Assembly (NCBI GenBank): GCA_028673005.1
Contig: CM054117.1
Span: 1,240,001-1,304,000 of the forward strand
Source of the DNA: Tanypteryx hageni
Taxonomy: Eukaryota; Arthropoda; Insecta; Odonata; Petaluridae
Direction: 5' to 3'
Length of the DNA stretch: 64,000 nt
Shown here: piece after piece, positions 1 through 11,700 of the stretch
Numbering within the stretch: the first letter of the stretch is position 1
Layout: the number at the start of each line of letters is the position of its first letter
Translations under genes and position numbers: made by a program
Notes under the pieces: generated by a model
Told to the model about the DNA's origin: nothing
The model's input: the letters and a program-made list of their open reading frames with translations, nothing else
Databases searched by the model: none

Positions 1-225
1 GAGAACACTTAAACTATCTCCGATGGTGTCACATTTAAGGTTATACCAGTTTCTTGTAATGCCAAGAGATGGTAGTATGGTAAAATTTCACAACATTAAC
101 ATTTTCTATCAAAGTCATCTTTTCAAATTAGTTTTTCCAAGAATTTCTTATATTAGATACTCGTACTTTTTTCATTTGAATGTTTTAGGCAATATTTGCA
201 ACCAAAAAAGGAACTATAACTACTT

Positions 226-893
226 TTAACGAAATTTAAATAACGTAGTTAACAGGCCATGGATCAGTGTTGACCAATAACCATTCAGGGACAAAAAGTA
301 ATGGCATATTGTCATGGGATGCCGGTGGTGTAGTGGTTAGGACGCTGGCTGCTACTCGCCCAATGCTTGAAAAAGTCATCGGGTACGAATCCTGCGCGAG
401 TAGGATTTTTCTCAAGGTCATCTGGCCCCTTGTTTGCGTAGTTTGAGGAGGCTGCGCAAATTCAGCTGTTCCGTCCTTTGGAAGGGACGTTAAGCTATTG
501 GCCCCCCTGGTGTTCTTCGTAAGAGCAGGAAAATGCCGGCACCGGGTTTCCCTCCTCCCTCCCCGGTTATTCATTGCACTACCTCTGAGATACCCATTTG
601 TGCTGTAAGAGAGGCGAATTGACTGGGCATTCAAACAAGCATATTGTCATGGTGGGGTGATCCTTGACCTTCACATATGATAGATGTGAAGTGTCATCGT
701 TCTTTTCTGGCCCACTGACAAAATGTACTTTATATATAGATATTTCTCTATTAAAAGTTTTATTATCAAAATTTTCATAAAATGTATGAATTTCTGTGTT
801 AAATTTGTCAGATAGGTTTTTCATCATACCCTCGTCTGCCACATAGAACCCCGTTGTGGCCATACCTTGGTTACATCTGACATATAGAATCAT
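226..893 (-). pseudogene. Unrecognised coding-like relic split by a SINE
   Basis: The minus strand is open from 893 down to the SINE edge at about 653, some 80 codons with protein-like composition (aromatic, acidic and Gly residues, few Lys/Asn runs). I do not recognise the family. The SINE at 318-638 interrupts it. If the SINE and one copy of its 14-bp target duplication are ignored, the same minus frame stays open for about 25 further codons, to a stop near 226. That suggests the frame existed before the insertion. Further minus-strand frames at about 1540-1780 also look coding but carry stops. It could be part of an unknown mobile element or a decayed host exon. Confidence is low because chance open frames of this size are possible in AT-rich DNA. 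Confidence 0.3.
318..638 (+). repeat. tRNA-derived SINE, copy 1, with 14-bp target duplication
   Basis: The head carries an RNA polymerase III A-box-like block (GGTGTAGTGGTTAGGACGC, from about 324) and a B-box-like block (GGGTACGAATCC, near 380), followed by a non-tRNA body of about 240 bp. The element is flanked by perfect 14-bp direct repeats GCATATTGTCATGG at 304-317 and 639-652, the mark of target-primed insertion. A diverged second copy in the same orientation lies at 56014-56270, which shows this is a dispersed family. It encodes no protein and would rely on a partner LINE. The lengths of the two copies agree until the last 60 bases. Confidence 0.8.
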
Positions 894-945
894 TCACTTT
901 TCTCCTATTCTTCTTATTACGTCCTCATTTTTCATGCTACTATGT
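880..945 (-). repeat. Short fragment of RTE-type LINE C-terminus
   Basis: The minus strand encodes MKNEDVIRRIGEK followed by a stop. This matches MKNDEV..RIGEK near the end of the RTE-type LINE at 58385-59660, and the similarity continues a few bases past the stop in both. It is only about 65 bases long, so it is a relic of that LINE family rather than a functional unit. Confidence 0.5.
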
Positions 946-1403
946 ACTACTCAAAAGTCACTGAAATGATGATGCATAAAATCACAGGTATAAAATAAAA
1001 AGATCTTAAAATAGTCCCCATCAAAATGATCTCCTTGCCAAGCCATAAATTTCACCTATGGTGTTGCAGCATATGATAACATTTTTATGGCTGCCCTTTC
1101 CTTAGAATCGCCATTGCTTTCTTGTCTGATTTCCCGTCTCAAAGTTCCATCCTTTCAAAGAATTCTAGAACTCTTGGAGCAAGAAATATTACAGACCAAA
1201 GTCAAATGCTCGAGAGATTTTAATTTTTGCTCAAAACTCCCTTCCTGAGAAAGGCATAATGGTGCATTGCAAATAATCCAGTGATTCAGCCAAAAACCTC
1301 TTCCTAGCAGTCGTGCATCTCAAGAATTGAAGGAGCTCTTAAATAGAATGCCTGTTTCACTCTCTGATTGTTTGGTACAAATGGGAATGGCCAGTTCATT
1401 CAA

Positions 1404-1591
1404 TTCAAGAGCAAGCAATTTAAAAAGCATACTTGCCTCAGGTATCTCCAACAGCCACAACAAGGTTAAAAAACCATATGCACATTTTGGCTACAAATCA
1501 GCTGTCTTCAGTGGTGATTAACTGAAAATAGATTCTAAAAGAGATTGGAGATACCTGAGGCAAGTATATTTTTTAAGTATTTGTTCTTGAA
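1404..1591. repeat. Imperfect 48-bp inverted repeat around a 93-bp spacer
   Basis: The arm at 1404-1451 is the reverse complement of 1545-1591, including the 20-base core ACTTGCCTCAGGTATCTCCA. Mismatches are scattered in the outer half. Both arms encode a similar peptide (about ILASGIS) on opposite strands, so this looks like an inverted duplication of a once-coding piece rather than a classic MITE. I see no target duplication. Confidence 0.7.
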
Positions 1592-2336
1592 TTTTGTCAG
1601 CTATAATATGAACTTGACAGTTCCCTCTTTTGAATTAATTCATTCAATATCAAAAGAATAATCAACATTGTCTTCTCCTTCGATTTTGACAATGACACCA
1701 TTCTGGTTTTTGTGCTTCAGGAGTTTTACACTGAAGGATTTGAAATTTGGATTATGGATAATACTGAAAGGTGTGTGCTTAAACCTCATGTATGACTAGT
1801 TTCAGGAATTTATTTTTCTTCAAGTTTTTGTTGATACCAGAAAATTTCTGCCCATTGTCATTTTTGTTCATTGGTCAACATATATAGGATCACTTTTATG
1901 GTAACAGCTAAAAGAATTATTGAGAAAACATTTCGCAGCTCAAATCATGCATATTGCATGTTGTTACCTTATACAACATTGGCAAGAAAGAGTCAGAGAC
2001 AAGTTTTTCCAGTGTTACCAAATGTACATTGTTACTATTCGTATAAAATCCACAACAAATCAGTTCATAAACATTTGGATCACACCTTGTATCTGTCCTT
2101 ATTTTCATTAGTCTTCTTTAGAAGCTTTCCAAATATATTATATCATTCTTTTGAGTGTCCATCTTTATTTAAATTGGTGTTTTATGTGCATTTTAAAATT
2201 ATTGTAACATATAATAACTTGAAAAATCATAAAATATGTGTTTCTCTTTTGTCAATCTACTAAAAAGTTTTTTGTTCCTTATCGTGATGATGATGTCATA
2301 AATATTTGAGCAAATGAGATTGAGAATCCTTTAACC
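1592..2336. other. AT-rich stretch without a recognised gene
   Basis: Minus-strand frames at about 1640-1780 look faintly coding (for example KHKNQNGVIVKIEGED) but contain stops and match nothing I know. No repeat ends or RNA genes are seen here. Confidence 0.4.
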
Positions 2337-2581
2337 CAGTGGTTCTCAAACTTTCAGTTGTTGTGGCCCCCTTTAATTTGAAAATAATAAAAATACAAAA
2401 TTTTATTGCAAATTTCTTCATTTTTTGTAACTTATAATAAATGTTATCACATCGTTTTTCCAAAAATTACCGGATAAAATTTTATTATTTGTGAAAACTT
2501 TATACTTTGACATTTCACCTTCCATCTAAAATAATTTTGCGGCCCCTTGGGGGACCGTGGTCCACAGTTTGAGAAACACTG
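2337..2581. mobile_element. hAT-type MITE (Charlie-like ends)
   Basis: A 245-bp element begins CAGTGGTTCTCAAACTTT and ends CAGTTTGAGAAACACTG, near-perfect terminal inverted repeats of the common hAT/Charlie type. The flanking 8 bases (CTTTAACC on the left, CTTCAAAT on the right) match at 5 of 8 positions, a decayed 8-bp target duplication. It has no coding capacity and must have been moved by a hAT transposase. Confidence 0.8.
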
Positions 2582-3830
2582 CTTCAAATTTCTTGTGTTA
2601 ATGTGCGGATATCCATCACAGATATTAGACTAAGACATTTCTATTAACTCCTCAAGCCCAGAGGACGTTTATTTAAATTCCACCGCAGAAGGATATTTTA
2701 AAAAATGGCAATGCAGATGCAAAAATTGCAAAAAATATAAAAACAACTTTTTACCTTTTTATTGGATTTTTATGAAATTTTTTGGGGATTTAAGCAAAAC
2801 ATGACATGTTAAAACTAGCTAGCTAGAACTAAGTAGAGACTGTTTGCTTGAGAGAAGTGATTTGCATACCTATCTGTTGCCTAGTTGCATACTAAGATGT
2901 CTGACAGCGGCATGTAAAGTTTTTGATCGACATGTCAGATGATGTTGAGGGGTCCCACGTTCGACTCCAGCTTTAAAACTATCTTCATCCGAAGAAATAC
3001 CCAGGAATATACCAAACCACTTTTTATTATGCTTTAAAAATGTGTTGAAATCCACCTTCAAACACAGGACTTTGAAATTTGTATGTGTAAAAGGATGAAG
3101 TTTTTATTTCTCACCGAAAAAATTTGGACCAATTCCCATATAGTGAGACCAATACCCAACTCCGCATGGCTGACTAGCAAGATGATTCATGTTAACACAG
3201 ATAATGCATACAACGAAAAACGTTTCTATGGGTAAGATTGCGTATTTGCGAAACCGATTATAGCTGGGATTCCTTAGCATTTAGTCTGGAAACGATGACC
3301 TGTTGGTCCAAAATGCATTCTCCCATTTGTTTTGCATTATTAAGCCCCATTTATGCGATATCTAATTGTGCAAGGCCATTTAGAATGCATCCCTCACCTG
3401 AAATTCAAAATTTCCATTATAAACTCAGCTTATAAATCGATCCTAATTTTTACAAAGCTTTGTATCTCTTCAAAGATTGACTTATATGCTGGAATGCACC
3501 ATAATCCAATTTTGCTGCAAATATAATTTGTGCACTCAGAGAAAATAGCGGCGACTAAATATTTCATCACTAAGCTATAAAGGATAAATTAAATTTTGGC
3601 CGCTTTATGTAGAATAATCTTTCTTTGTGTCAATATATTCTGGGTATCCTTTTTCTTAGGACTAGCAATGAGTAAGTGGAATTACCACGAGTTTACTTTA
3701 TGTATTTTTCAAAAACAGCACAAATGAAAATTTCTTTGTAAAACCTTATTTATAAATTTAAATATTATTATATTATAATAGAATCAGTAAAACTTTTCTT
3801 TGATCTAATTTCTTTTTCTATCTTTGTTAG
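2582..3830. other. Presumed intron upstream of the spondin-like exon
   Basis: No coding segment is recognised. Around 2895-2970 there is a weak pol III B-box-like block (GTTCGACTCC) that may belong to a decayed SINE, but no A box can be placed with confidence. The last 20 bases (3811-3830) form a pyrimidine-rich splice acceptor ending TTAG. Confidence 0.4.
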
Positions 3831-4010
3831 AGTGACCCCTTTGATGCTGGCACTGACAATGGATTTACCTTTACTGCTCCGAATTGGGCCACTGAACCTC
3901 AGGGTGTCATTTATCGACTTACCAGCTATTATCCTTCTCATCCAGCTGGTTCATTTTATTACCCTAACCTCAAGCGCCTTCCACCAATTGCTACCTTCCA
4001 GTTCATAAAG
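3831..4010 (+). CDS. SPON2-like: Exon of a spondin-2 (mindin)-like protein, end of Spond_N domain
   Basis: This exon is exactly 180 bp (60 codons, phase 0 at both ends). The acceptor is ...CTTTGTTAG and the donor AAG/GTAGGT. The in-frame translation begins SDPFDAGTDNGFTFTAPN and later has PSHPAGSFYYPNLKRLPPIA. Known family pattern: the C-terminal part of the spondin (Spond_N/F-spondin) domain carries DAGTDSGFTF, then a Thr/Pro-Gln segment, then SFYYP.LK.LPPIA, as in vertebrate spondin-2/mindin; F-spondin differs more in the second half. Members are secreted extracellular-matrix proteins, and the domain precedes thrombospondin type 1 repeats. The other two frames contain stops. I could not find neighbouring exons; flanking introns are filled by transposons, and the next Gypsy element lies 527 bp downstream. 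The match is by memory of the motif pattern. Confidence 0.85.
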
Positions 4011-4536
4011 GTAGGTACATCCAGAATTTAAAAAATATTACAGTTATTATTATTAGAATAAAAAATACATACTATAATTAATTAACTGCAGATTAATGGC
4101 TCCTTTTGTCACATGAACTTGTACTTTATTTTTATTTGATATTAATTGCAATGTATAATTTTAGGTAGTTATATTTTTGTAAAAATTGTCATCACATGGC
4201 ATCTCATTATTAATATAAACTAGTATAAAATCTTGTCAGTATGACAATGGGAAGGAATGTATTACTCATTATTTAACTTAAAATCTCATACATATTATTC
4301 TTAGAAATAATTTATTCATATCTTTTAAATAAAAATTATTAAATAAATTTTCTTTTATTTTTGTTTTTTTATACTTGAACTGATACTATCGGCTTAGCAA
4401 AATTAAGTTCATTACATTGGAATTCTATATTATTCTATATAATGTAAAATAGATGTAATGATATAATCCGGATCTTATGAAGCCAACTGATTGAATTGGC
4501 TAATTAACAGAGGCAAAGGCAAGAGCAATTACGTAT
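4011..4536. other. AT-rich intron sequence after the exon
   Basis: It begins with a good splice donor (GTAGGTAC). The rest is AT-rich with no coding potential, RNA gene or repeat boundary that I can see before the Gypsy element. Confidence 0.5.
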
Positions 4537-4744
4537 TGTAGTATCGTAAGCAATGATAACGTCACGAGTTTGGATGGCCGGAGATTTATTACTTTTCTAT
4601 TACATACTGACATAGAAAATAGAAAGACAACCGGCAGAGGACTGACTTCCTTCCCCTTGCTCAACTCCTCGGATGCATGGTAGTACTGTTGCCATATCCC
4701 ACATACAAGATGGCCATCATGCACAATCCTCTCACTACACAACA
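4537..4744 (-). repeat. 3' LTR of the minus-strand Gypsy element
   Basis: It shares most of its 208 bases with 8565-8766, including the blocks TTCCCCTTGCTCAACTCCTC and ACAAGATGGCC. About 15 substitutions and a few indels separate the two LTRs, so the insertion is not recent. Confidence 0.85.
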
Positions 4745-5188
4745 TCCCTCCACCTTTTAATATGTTTTCTTCCTGGGAAGGGGAAGGTACCTATAAAATA
4801 TAGTCCTTGAGCAAACTGGGGACCTTGTGTTTTCTCAGGGGCTGTATTAATATATTCCTCCCTTGTTGAGGATCTGTCATTTCCCCTTGCATTTGCCTCC
4901 CTGCAGCCTCTTCTCTTGTCATTCTCCTTGGAGGCACTCTGCTTACTGCTGCGACTATGGGGAAGAAGGAAGTCAACTCACCTGCCTCACATCTCTCTTT
5001 TTTGGCCTCTCCTGGAAAAACAACAAGAATTATTAACTGCTCTATTATCTCCTTCCATTGGCCTTAACTGATTGGTAGGTATGCCTCTTTGAGTGTGCTT
5101 GACCTGCAGTCAGGACCATGAAGGTTCTTGGGCCCAGCACTTTCTCTATAGTGGCTGGCATCCACCTATCTCCCATATAGTCTTTTGC

Positions 5189-6067
5189 TTAGACTGGTTC
5201 CCCCTTCCTGAACTGTCTCCACTGTGGCAGCTGCTCTGTGGGCACCTTGTTCGGCTGGTAACTGTTGGGATAGAGTTTTCCCAAAAAAGTTTTTAACTGG
5301 CAACCCATTAGTAGCTCAGCTGGTGTATTACCTGTTGAATTGGGTGTTGTATGCTGGGCCAGCAAAAACTGGGCAATCTTGGTCCTTATGTCCTCTACTG
5401 ACAATTTTTTCAGGACATTTTTTGTCGTTTTTACCATCCTTTCAGCCTGCCTGTTGGTTGCTGGATAAAAGAGGGCTGATCAGATGTGGCAGATGCCTGG
5501 AATTGCTCTGAGGTGAAAGATGATCCATTATCTGTCACCAATTCATCTGGTATCCCATGAGTAGCAAACAGGCATCTTAATTTGGCAATAATGGAACCTG
5601 CTGTAATGTTTTGCATTACTTCCACTTCCAGCCACTTGGAGTAGGCATCTATAACTAAAAACTGACTGATTTCCTTGGAATGGTCCTATGACATCCAGGT
5701 AAAGTCATGACCATTTATCTCTTTGTTTTTCCCAAGGGCAAATAGGAGAACATGGTGGTAGATCGCAAGTCTGCTGGTATGCATCACAACTTACATATGC
5801 CTCTATGTTGTTGTCCATTGATGGCCACCATATAAAGGATCATGCCAATGCCTTCATTTGTGACATGCCCGGATGGTTGGCATGGAGCATCTGCATAATA
5901 TGTTGTTGGAGACTGCTTGGTACTATTACTCTGGTCCCCCACAGTATGCAGTCTTTGTGGATTGACAGCTCATTCTTCCGCTTCCCATATGGTTTTATAC
6001 CTACTGCCAGTGCCCATTTTTTTCCATCCATTGAGTATATGAAATTTGACCATTGCCAAAACTGCAT
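5189..6067 (-). pseudogene. pol: Integrase relic of the Gypsy element
   Basis: Three minus-strand frames cover the integrase. The HHCC zinc region is at 5840-6067 (LLHxxH-type HANHPGMSQMKALA), the core with VTDNGSSFTSEQF (second catalytic Asp) is at 5431-5625, and the C-terminal part with NSTGNTPAELLMG is at 5189-5437. Each is separated by frameshifts or stops. The protein would insert cDNA into the chromosome. Confidence 0.8.
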
Positions 6068-6429
6068 CCTTTTTTGTTTCTTATGCCAGTTCTTCTGGGG
6101 TTATCAGGAAGACTTCCATCTCTAACATGGAGATGTCCACTGGTTCATGCATTTCTGCCCTTGGTGATATGAGTGGAAGGCAAATAAGGGCATCTGCAGG
6201 TCCTTGATCTTGTCCAGGTCTATATTCTAGCTCGTAATCATATGCTGCGAGTAGCAGACCTCACTGAAATATCCATGAGGACAGCATCTCTGGAATTGGC
6301 TTACCCAGCCATAAGATACCCAGCAGTGGTTTTTGGTCTGTTACGTGTTACCCTGTGCCCTGCAACAAAACTGTGAAATTTTGTTATGCAGAAAACCAAA
6401 GATAAACATTCCCTATCAATCTGCGCATA

Positions 6430-6708
6430 TCAGCGTTCTGTTGGCATTGATGTCCATGATGCAAATGTGATTAGTTCTTTCATACCATTCATATTCTTGT
6501 GGGCTAATACTGCTCCCAGCTTGTATGGAGATGCATCATGATCAAGGTACAGCTCCTGTTCTCCCAAGTATGGCACCAAGACATCCTTCAATGTGATCAG
6601 CTGCTTCAGGTTTGCAAACGCCTCTTCTTCGGCAGTTTCCCATTCCCAGTCCTTGTCCCCATGCAAAAGGCAATGCAAAGGCTTGGCCACTCTTGCATTA
6701 TCCCTCAA
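6430..6708 (-). pseudogene. pol: RNase H relic of the Gypsy element
   Basis: It contains KPLHCLLHGDKDWEWETAEE, the RT-connection segment, and then LYLDHDASPYKLGAVL, the start of the RNase H domain with its first catalytic Asp position. The normal Asp-Ala-Ser pattern is kept. The frame ends early after SFASWTS. Confidence 0.75.
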
Positions 6709-6899
6709 AAACTGTTGTAGTAATTTACAAGGCCTAGAAATGCCTGCAGTTCTTGTCAGTTCGTGGGTGCCGGTGCATTGCAGATTATGCTTATTCTGTC
6801 TTCAGCCGGGTGTATGCCCTGTGCATCTAACTCAAAGCCTAAATACTTCACTTGTGACATATTAAAAGTACACTTATCTCTTTTCAGTTGCAATCTAGC

Positions 6900-7376
6900 C
6901 CCTTAGATCTGGCGCAGCACTTCCTTCAAATGGCTGTCGAGCTCCATTTTTGTTTTCTCCATGGTGAGGATATCATCCAGGTAAACCGCGATGCCTTGTA
7001 TCCCAGCTAACACCATCTCGATATACCTTTAAAAAATTCCTGGAGCTGCAGACATCCCATACTGCAGTCACTTCACTTTATACAGCCTATTTATGGTGTT
7101 GATCGTCTGCAGTTTTGCTGTCTCCTTGTCCACTGGAAGTTGCTGGTATGCTTGCATCTGGTCCATCCAGCTGTAAATGCACCCACCTGCCATCATCGTT
7201 AATAAATCTGCCACCTTTGGCAGCAGATAGGTGTTCTTTTTTATGACCTGATTAACCGTTGAGCAGTAGTCACCACATAACCGCAAAGAACCATCCCTCT
7301 TGAGCACTGACACCACTGGAGTCACCCAGTTGGAAAGTTGTACTGACTCTATGACCCCTTGTTTTTCCAACTTCAC
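6900..7376 (-). pseudogene. pol: Reverse transcriptase relic of the Gypsy element
   Basis: The minus-strand frame at 7068-7376 has LEKQGVIESVQLSNWVTPVV and RLCGDYCSTVNQVI, standard early RT blocks. After a frameshift, the catalytic box YLDD can be read on the minus strand at about 6966-6992. The TLDL-like block is altered to SWMDQMQAYQQL. The domain is thus recognisable across two frames but not functional. Confidence 0.8.
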
Positions 7377-7747
7377 GTAAAGCCAAGGGCACTGGTCTTT
7401 CCTTTAGAACTATGGGGTGGCGGCCTCCATGGACCTACGCATTTTCCCAACTCCCCACCGAAAACTTTGGTGAACTCCTCGAGAATTGTTTCTTGTACTG
7501 TCACTGCATTTATATCTTCCAGTCGGATGCCTAGTGTATCAAACCAGTTCCTCCCTAGTAAGCTGCCTCCCATTATCCATTCTGTTACAAGTAATGACAG
7601 GCTAGCTTGACATCTGTGATACTTAACCATCACATTTGCTATCCCTCGTATCTTAAGTTTTTTGCTCTGACCATGTCTGCAACACCACGTTAGACTTTTG
7701 GAGTGACGATATCCTTCTCCCAAACAGCCCATCGAAAACAGCACCAC
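7373..7747 (-). pseudogene. pol: Protease to early RT part of the Gypsy pol relic
   Basis: The frame includes GSLLGRNWFDTLGI, the conserved end of the retropepsin domain (ILGR-type helix), followed by the linker that leads into reverse transcriptase. The catalytic Asp-Thr-Gly region expected upstream (about 7750-7800) is disrupted. It would release mature proteins from the Gag-Pol precursor if intact. Confidence 0.65.
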
Positions 7748-7805
7748 TCATTACCACGTATGCTGCTTCCGAATCCACTTCCATTCTATGACTGGCATCA
7801 TCCAA

Positions 7806-8605
7806 TCACACAGTCACTGCATACGGTCTCACCACTGGCATACTTACATGGAATAAGCTCCCTGTAGTGTCATTGTGTCTTTCCTTGTCTACTGCACAGA
7901 TCTGTTTCTGTCCTCCGGAGGACTGCTGCTTCTGTTCGTCTGCTCTCTTTTGGTAGCAGACCTTGGAAATGTGCTCCCTCTTCTTACAGTAGTTGCTCTG
8001 TACTGTCGCAAAATGGCATGTAGTGGCCAAGTGGTGTTGAATTGGCTCTTCTGTACAGCCCAAGAGGAGGTGGTCTAGTAAAACCTCTACTAAATCTGCA
8101 AATTTGCAGGGAACCGCTAGACGCCTTAATTCCTTTATGAATTCCACAATATTTTTCCTGGACTGCTGCTTCCTCGAGTGGAAATGGTAGCGGCTGATTA
8201 CTCTCATTGGTGGTAGGTCGAGATAAACAGTGATTCTACCTGCCAGATCTTCGTACATGAAATCCGCTGGGGAATTCAGTGATGTTGAAAATGGTGGGAC
8301 CAAGTGCACTCATAAAAACTGCTCACTTTTTCTCTGGTGTTTTTGTCATTCACCACCTTATAAAAGCCTAATCGGCCCACGTATTGTTCCCAGGATTCAC
8401 CATTTCCCAGAACAAATTGTTCAATTGTCCTACTATAGCCATTTCTGATATGTAATCCTTTCACTTCCCGACCACGTGGAAAACACGCTGGGAGGTTTCC
8501 AAGGGAATATAAAAAATTCACTTCACGTGCAAAATGCCATTGAGTTTTCATCCTCCTCGCCAATTGCAGTATCGTAAGCAATAGGAATTGGGATAATGAT
8601 AACAT
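7806..8605 (-). pseudogene. gag: Gag relic of the minus-strand Gypsy element
   Basis: Two overlapping minus-strand frames cover the capsid-nucleocapsid polyprotein of the retrotransposon. The upstream part has the typical capsid opening (NGESWEQYVGRLGFYK, about 8360-8405). The next frame has a capsid C-terminal region (LPPMRVISRYHFHSRKQQS) and a CCHC zinc-knuckle remnant (YCKKREHISKVC, about 7950) that would bind element RNA. The frame break at about 8276-8309 and the lack of a clean start show it is inactive. Confidence 0.75.
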
Positions 8606-8766
8606 AATGTTACTTTTCTATTATACGCTGACACAGTATACAGAAAGACAACCGGAAGTGGACTGACTCCCTTCCCCTTGCTCAACTCCTCAGTTGCATG
8701 GTAGTGCTGTTGCCATATCTCCACACACAAGATGGCCGCCATGCGCAATTCTTTCACTACACAACA
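8565..8766 (-). repeat. 5' LTR of the minus-strand Gypsy element
   Basis: A 202-bp partner of 4537-4744. The element promoter and transcription start would lie in it, reading toward lower coordinates. The conserved end is followed immediately by the primer-binding site. Confidence 0.85.
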
Positions 8767-11700
8767 CATATGGTGGCCATTAATCATGAACTTAATTAAT
8801 TTGCATTCTATACACTTCCTTGAAACAGCGCAGCATTCCTACTTTGACTTATAATATGAATTAAATTCTTTCTTTGATTATGTAGATAACGTTTTCTACT
8901 CCACTTCTCATTGGGAAACTTTTCGATTGCCTTCACTTTTTCCTCTCATTTTCAATTCTCCTCCCTCCTCTTTTTTAAATTCCTCTCCCTCCAGCCCTCT
9001 CATCACTCCCTTCCTTATTACCATCTGTACTCCCTTCTCCTACCTCCTCTCTCTCTTCACCTTCACACTTCCCCCCTCTCTTTCTCCCTCTCTCTCTCCT
9101 TATTTCCATGCATCTCTCCCACTCTCTCTGGACGACACGTTAAATGCTTCATGGCTCATATTAAGGAGCTCAATATGTATGTACATATATATATTACTCA
9201 TATGAGAACTGAGACAATAATAGGGTCTTGACTCCAACATTGGCATGGTTGTCACGGCAAATCCTCAAAATATCGCTAAATTTTGCCAAAATATGTAATT
9301 TAAACATTAAATTTGAGTGTTTGCAGACTGAGGGAGACAATTGACAATAAGAATAAGAAACTTTATTATCCTTTAAAACATTTCCAGTTTGAAGATCGAG
9401 GGTCAATTTTTCTAATAATAATGAAAGCTTGCACATCGCTAAATTGATTTTTACATGTCATCTTGTGGGAAATAGAAATTATCTTCTGGAGTCTCGAACC
9501 AAGGTCTTATTTGGGGATTTTTTTCATTGTTGGCTTTTATTGCATGATTGAAGGATGTCTGTGATGTTGCAATTGTCTACTTAATCCAAAAGTATCTTAA
9601 ATTCAAGCAATACATAACAATACAGTATTCCCAATGGACATACCAACCAACAGAATTGGAATATTATGTATAATATAAAATAATTATGAATTGCTACCGG
9701 ACAGCGAAACATAATTTTCTTTAGACTCAAGTGCATAAACTTAAGATAAATGATTTACATGTTTGCATATAAGCTGTATTTATAAAAAATTCTTTTACGA
9801 TATAAAGGTGTGGTTTATAGTCGTTTAGTTTATTATTATCAGTTTATAGTGAAGTACAAAAAGTTTATCTGGCTGTAAATTGTAAATTGCAACATGATGA
9901 GTAAATTCCACAGGGTTGAGCCTGACCTCATTATTAATATATGTAAATTGCAAGTTTACCAATTAACACTATGTAACTTGCCTCTGTGCACAAGAGGAAC
10001 CCCATCATACCTGCCTTTGTGCAATTATTGAACTCCCTCATTTTGACGTATCTGTGAACTGAGTCTAATTCAAAGCAAAAACACTGCAGACTATCGCAAT
10101 CACCTGTGTGTGTTTTTATTCCTTGTCACCTATTGTTTTTCAATATCAACAATCCAAAGCCCAATCATCAGTGAAAAGTTTCAAGTATGATAAGTCTCAA
10201 GTGCCTAACCATCACTTCTTTAAGATTATCAGATAGAATTTAGAGTTTAAATTTTGTAGTGTAGTTAATCATGATTCATGACTTAAATAAATTTGATTTG
10301 TTAGAATAAGTATTCCAGGAAAATATCCTTTCTCCATTTGATTAACACAGGAATGAATACAGTGTATTTTTGATTAGCATTTTTAAAACCCTAGATTTGA
10401 GATACAAGCATGGTACTTATTTATCTTTGAGAAGAAGAGAAGGAAGATCATAGTTTATTTTACTCTTATCAGGATTCGAATCCATTCAGTAACACCCTAA
10501 GCAGTGTTGGGAACAGAGGCATGAAGTCTGGGTAAGCGGGTAATGTGCCACATGCCCTGATGATAAATGAAAAAACAAATGTTATATTTATTAAATTAGT
10601 AAGTATAGAATGAGAAATTAACCACAAAGATGAATATGGGATGTGTTGAATTGACATTAGTTTAATGCAAGAAGAGGGAGAGAAAAGAGAGGTGATGAGA
10701 GAGGAGGCAGGCTGCCATTCTTGCAGTTTACACTGCTAACTTGAGGATAAGGGAGAAGTGGGATAGACAGCGATAGGGGAAGAGTTAAACTGGCGAGAAA
10801 TGTAGCCAGGATGTGTGGCTATTTGGTCAGCTTTTGACCATGGTGAGATTGCAATGGAGGTAGAAGGGGAGTCATACTATGTATATATTGCTTCTTCCAT
10901 GTTCCAGTGTGCTAATGACATGCAAAGCAAGGATTCCTTTTATGAAGAAGTATTTGAAAAATTCTGTAATCAAGAAAGATGAATTGATTTGATATGTGAG
11001 TAACTTTTATGATTGTATTTTCTAAGTCTTAATATATTTGTGTACTATTATAAGTTATATTTTTTGGATTATACCTATCCCTCACTTTGTATAGTACATG
11101 TGTTCTTGAAAAAGGTGGTGTTAACCAAAACCATATAAAATGTTTTAGGTCATTCCATAGGAATGCATAATATAATGGGCTATGCATTAAGAATTATATT
11201 AACGGATCAGAAAATACTTACAAATATTTATGATCCTTTTAAAATGTAAAAAAAATGATAATAACAAATCATTCGAAAAAGATATAATTTAAAAAATAAT
11301 CTGTTAGGACATCTTTATAAATTATGACAAAAGAGAAAAATGAATGAAGCTCCTCATATTCCAGTAGATGTTGGTATGGGCCACCACTGTAATGTTTTTA
11401 GAGGAGTAGGGCAAGGTGATAGACAATCTCCCAGAGGTGGGCTTGACAGGATTAATAATTTAGTGGTTTGTTTCAAGCATATTGCAGGGGGTTTCCACCT
11501 GCTTGCCTGCCTGAGCTCAGCAACTGCCCTCTCTTGACCTCCCACAGCGGACACCCATAGATGATGTAGCAAAGCATATTCAACTTGATATCTTGCTCCC
11601 ACTGAATGTGTGGTTAACGGTGGTTATGAGGTTACATTTGAGTTTTGTACTCAACATCCAACTATTTAGTTACCTATATTGTTCTTTCTTATACATTCTG

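Larger units (their letters stand above)
4537..8766 (-). mobile_element. Degenerate Ty3/Gypsy LTR retrotransposon (Mag-like), minus strand
   Basis: This is a complete but inactive provirus-like element of 4.2 kb. Two LTRs of about 205 bp lie at 4537-4744 and 8565-8766. In element sense each starts TGTTGTGTAGTG and ends CTRCA. The flanking 5 bases are CGTAT (4532-4536) and CATAT (8767-8771), a 5-bp target duplication with one change. Just inside the 5' LTR, the minus strand has a primer-binding-site-like TTGGCGAGGAGGATG. A purine-rich tract (AAAAGGTGGAGGGA) sits before the 3' LTR. The order gag, protease, RT, RNase H, integrase is that of Ty3/Gypsy. The zinc knuckle and primer site resemble the Mag lineage. 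Numerous frameshifts and stops break every reading frame. No envelope-like frame is seen. Confidence 0.9.

Noticed and set aside
8911..9231. Ser/Leu/Pro-rich frames of about 100 codons
   Set aside because: They follow a CT-rich low-complexity tract and show no domain.
11354..11602. Possible host exon at 11.35-11.60 kb
   Set aside because: Frames on both strands lack known motifs and no convincing splice sites flank an open segment.
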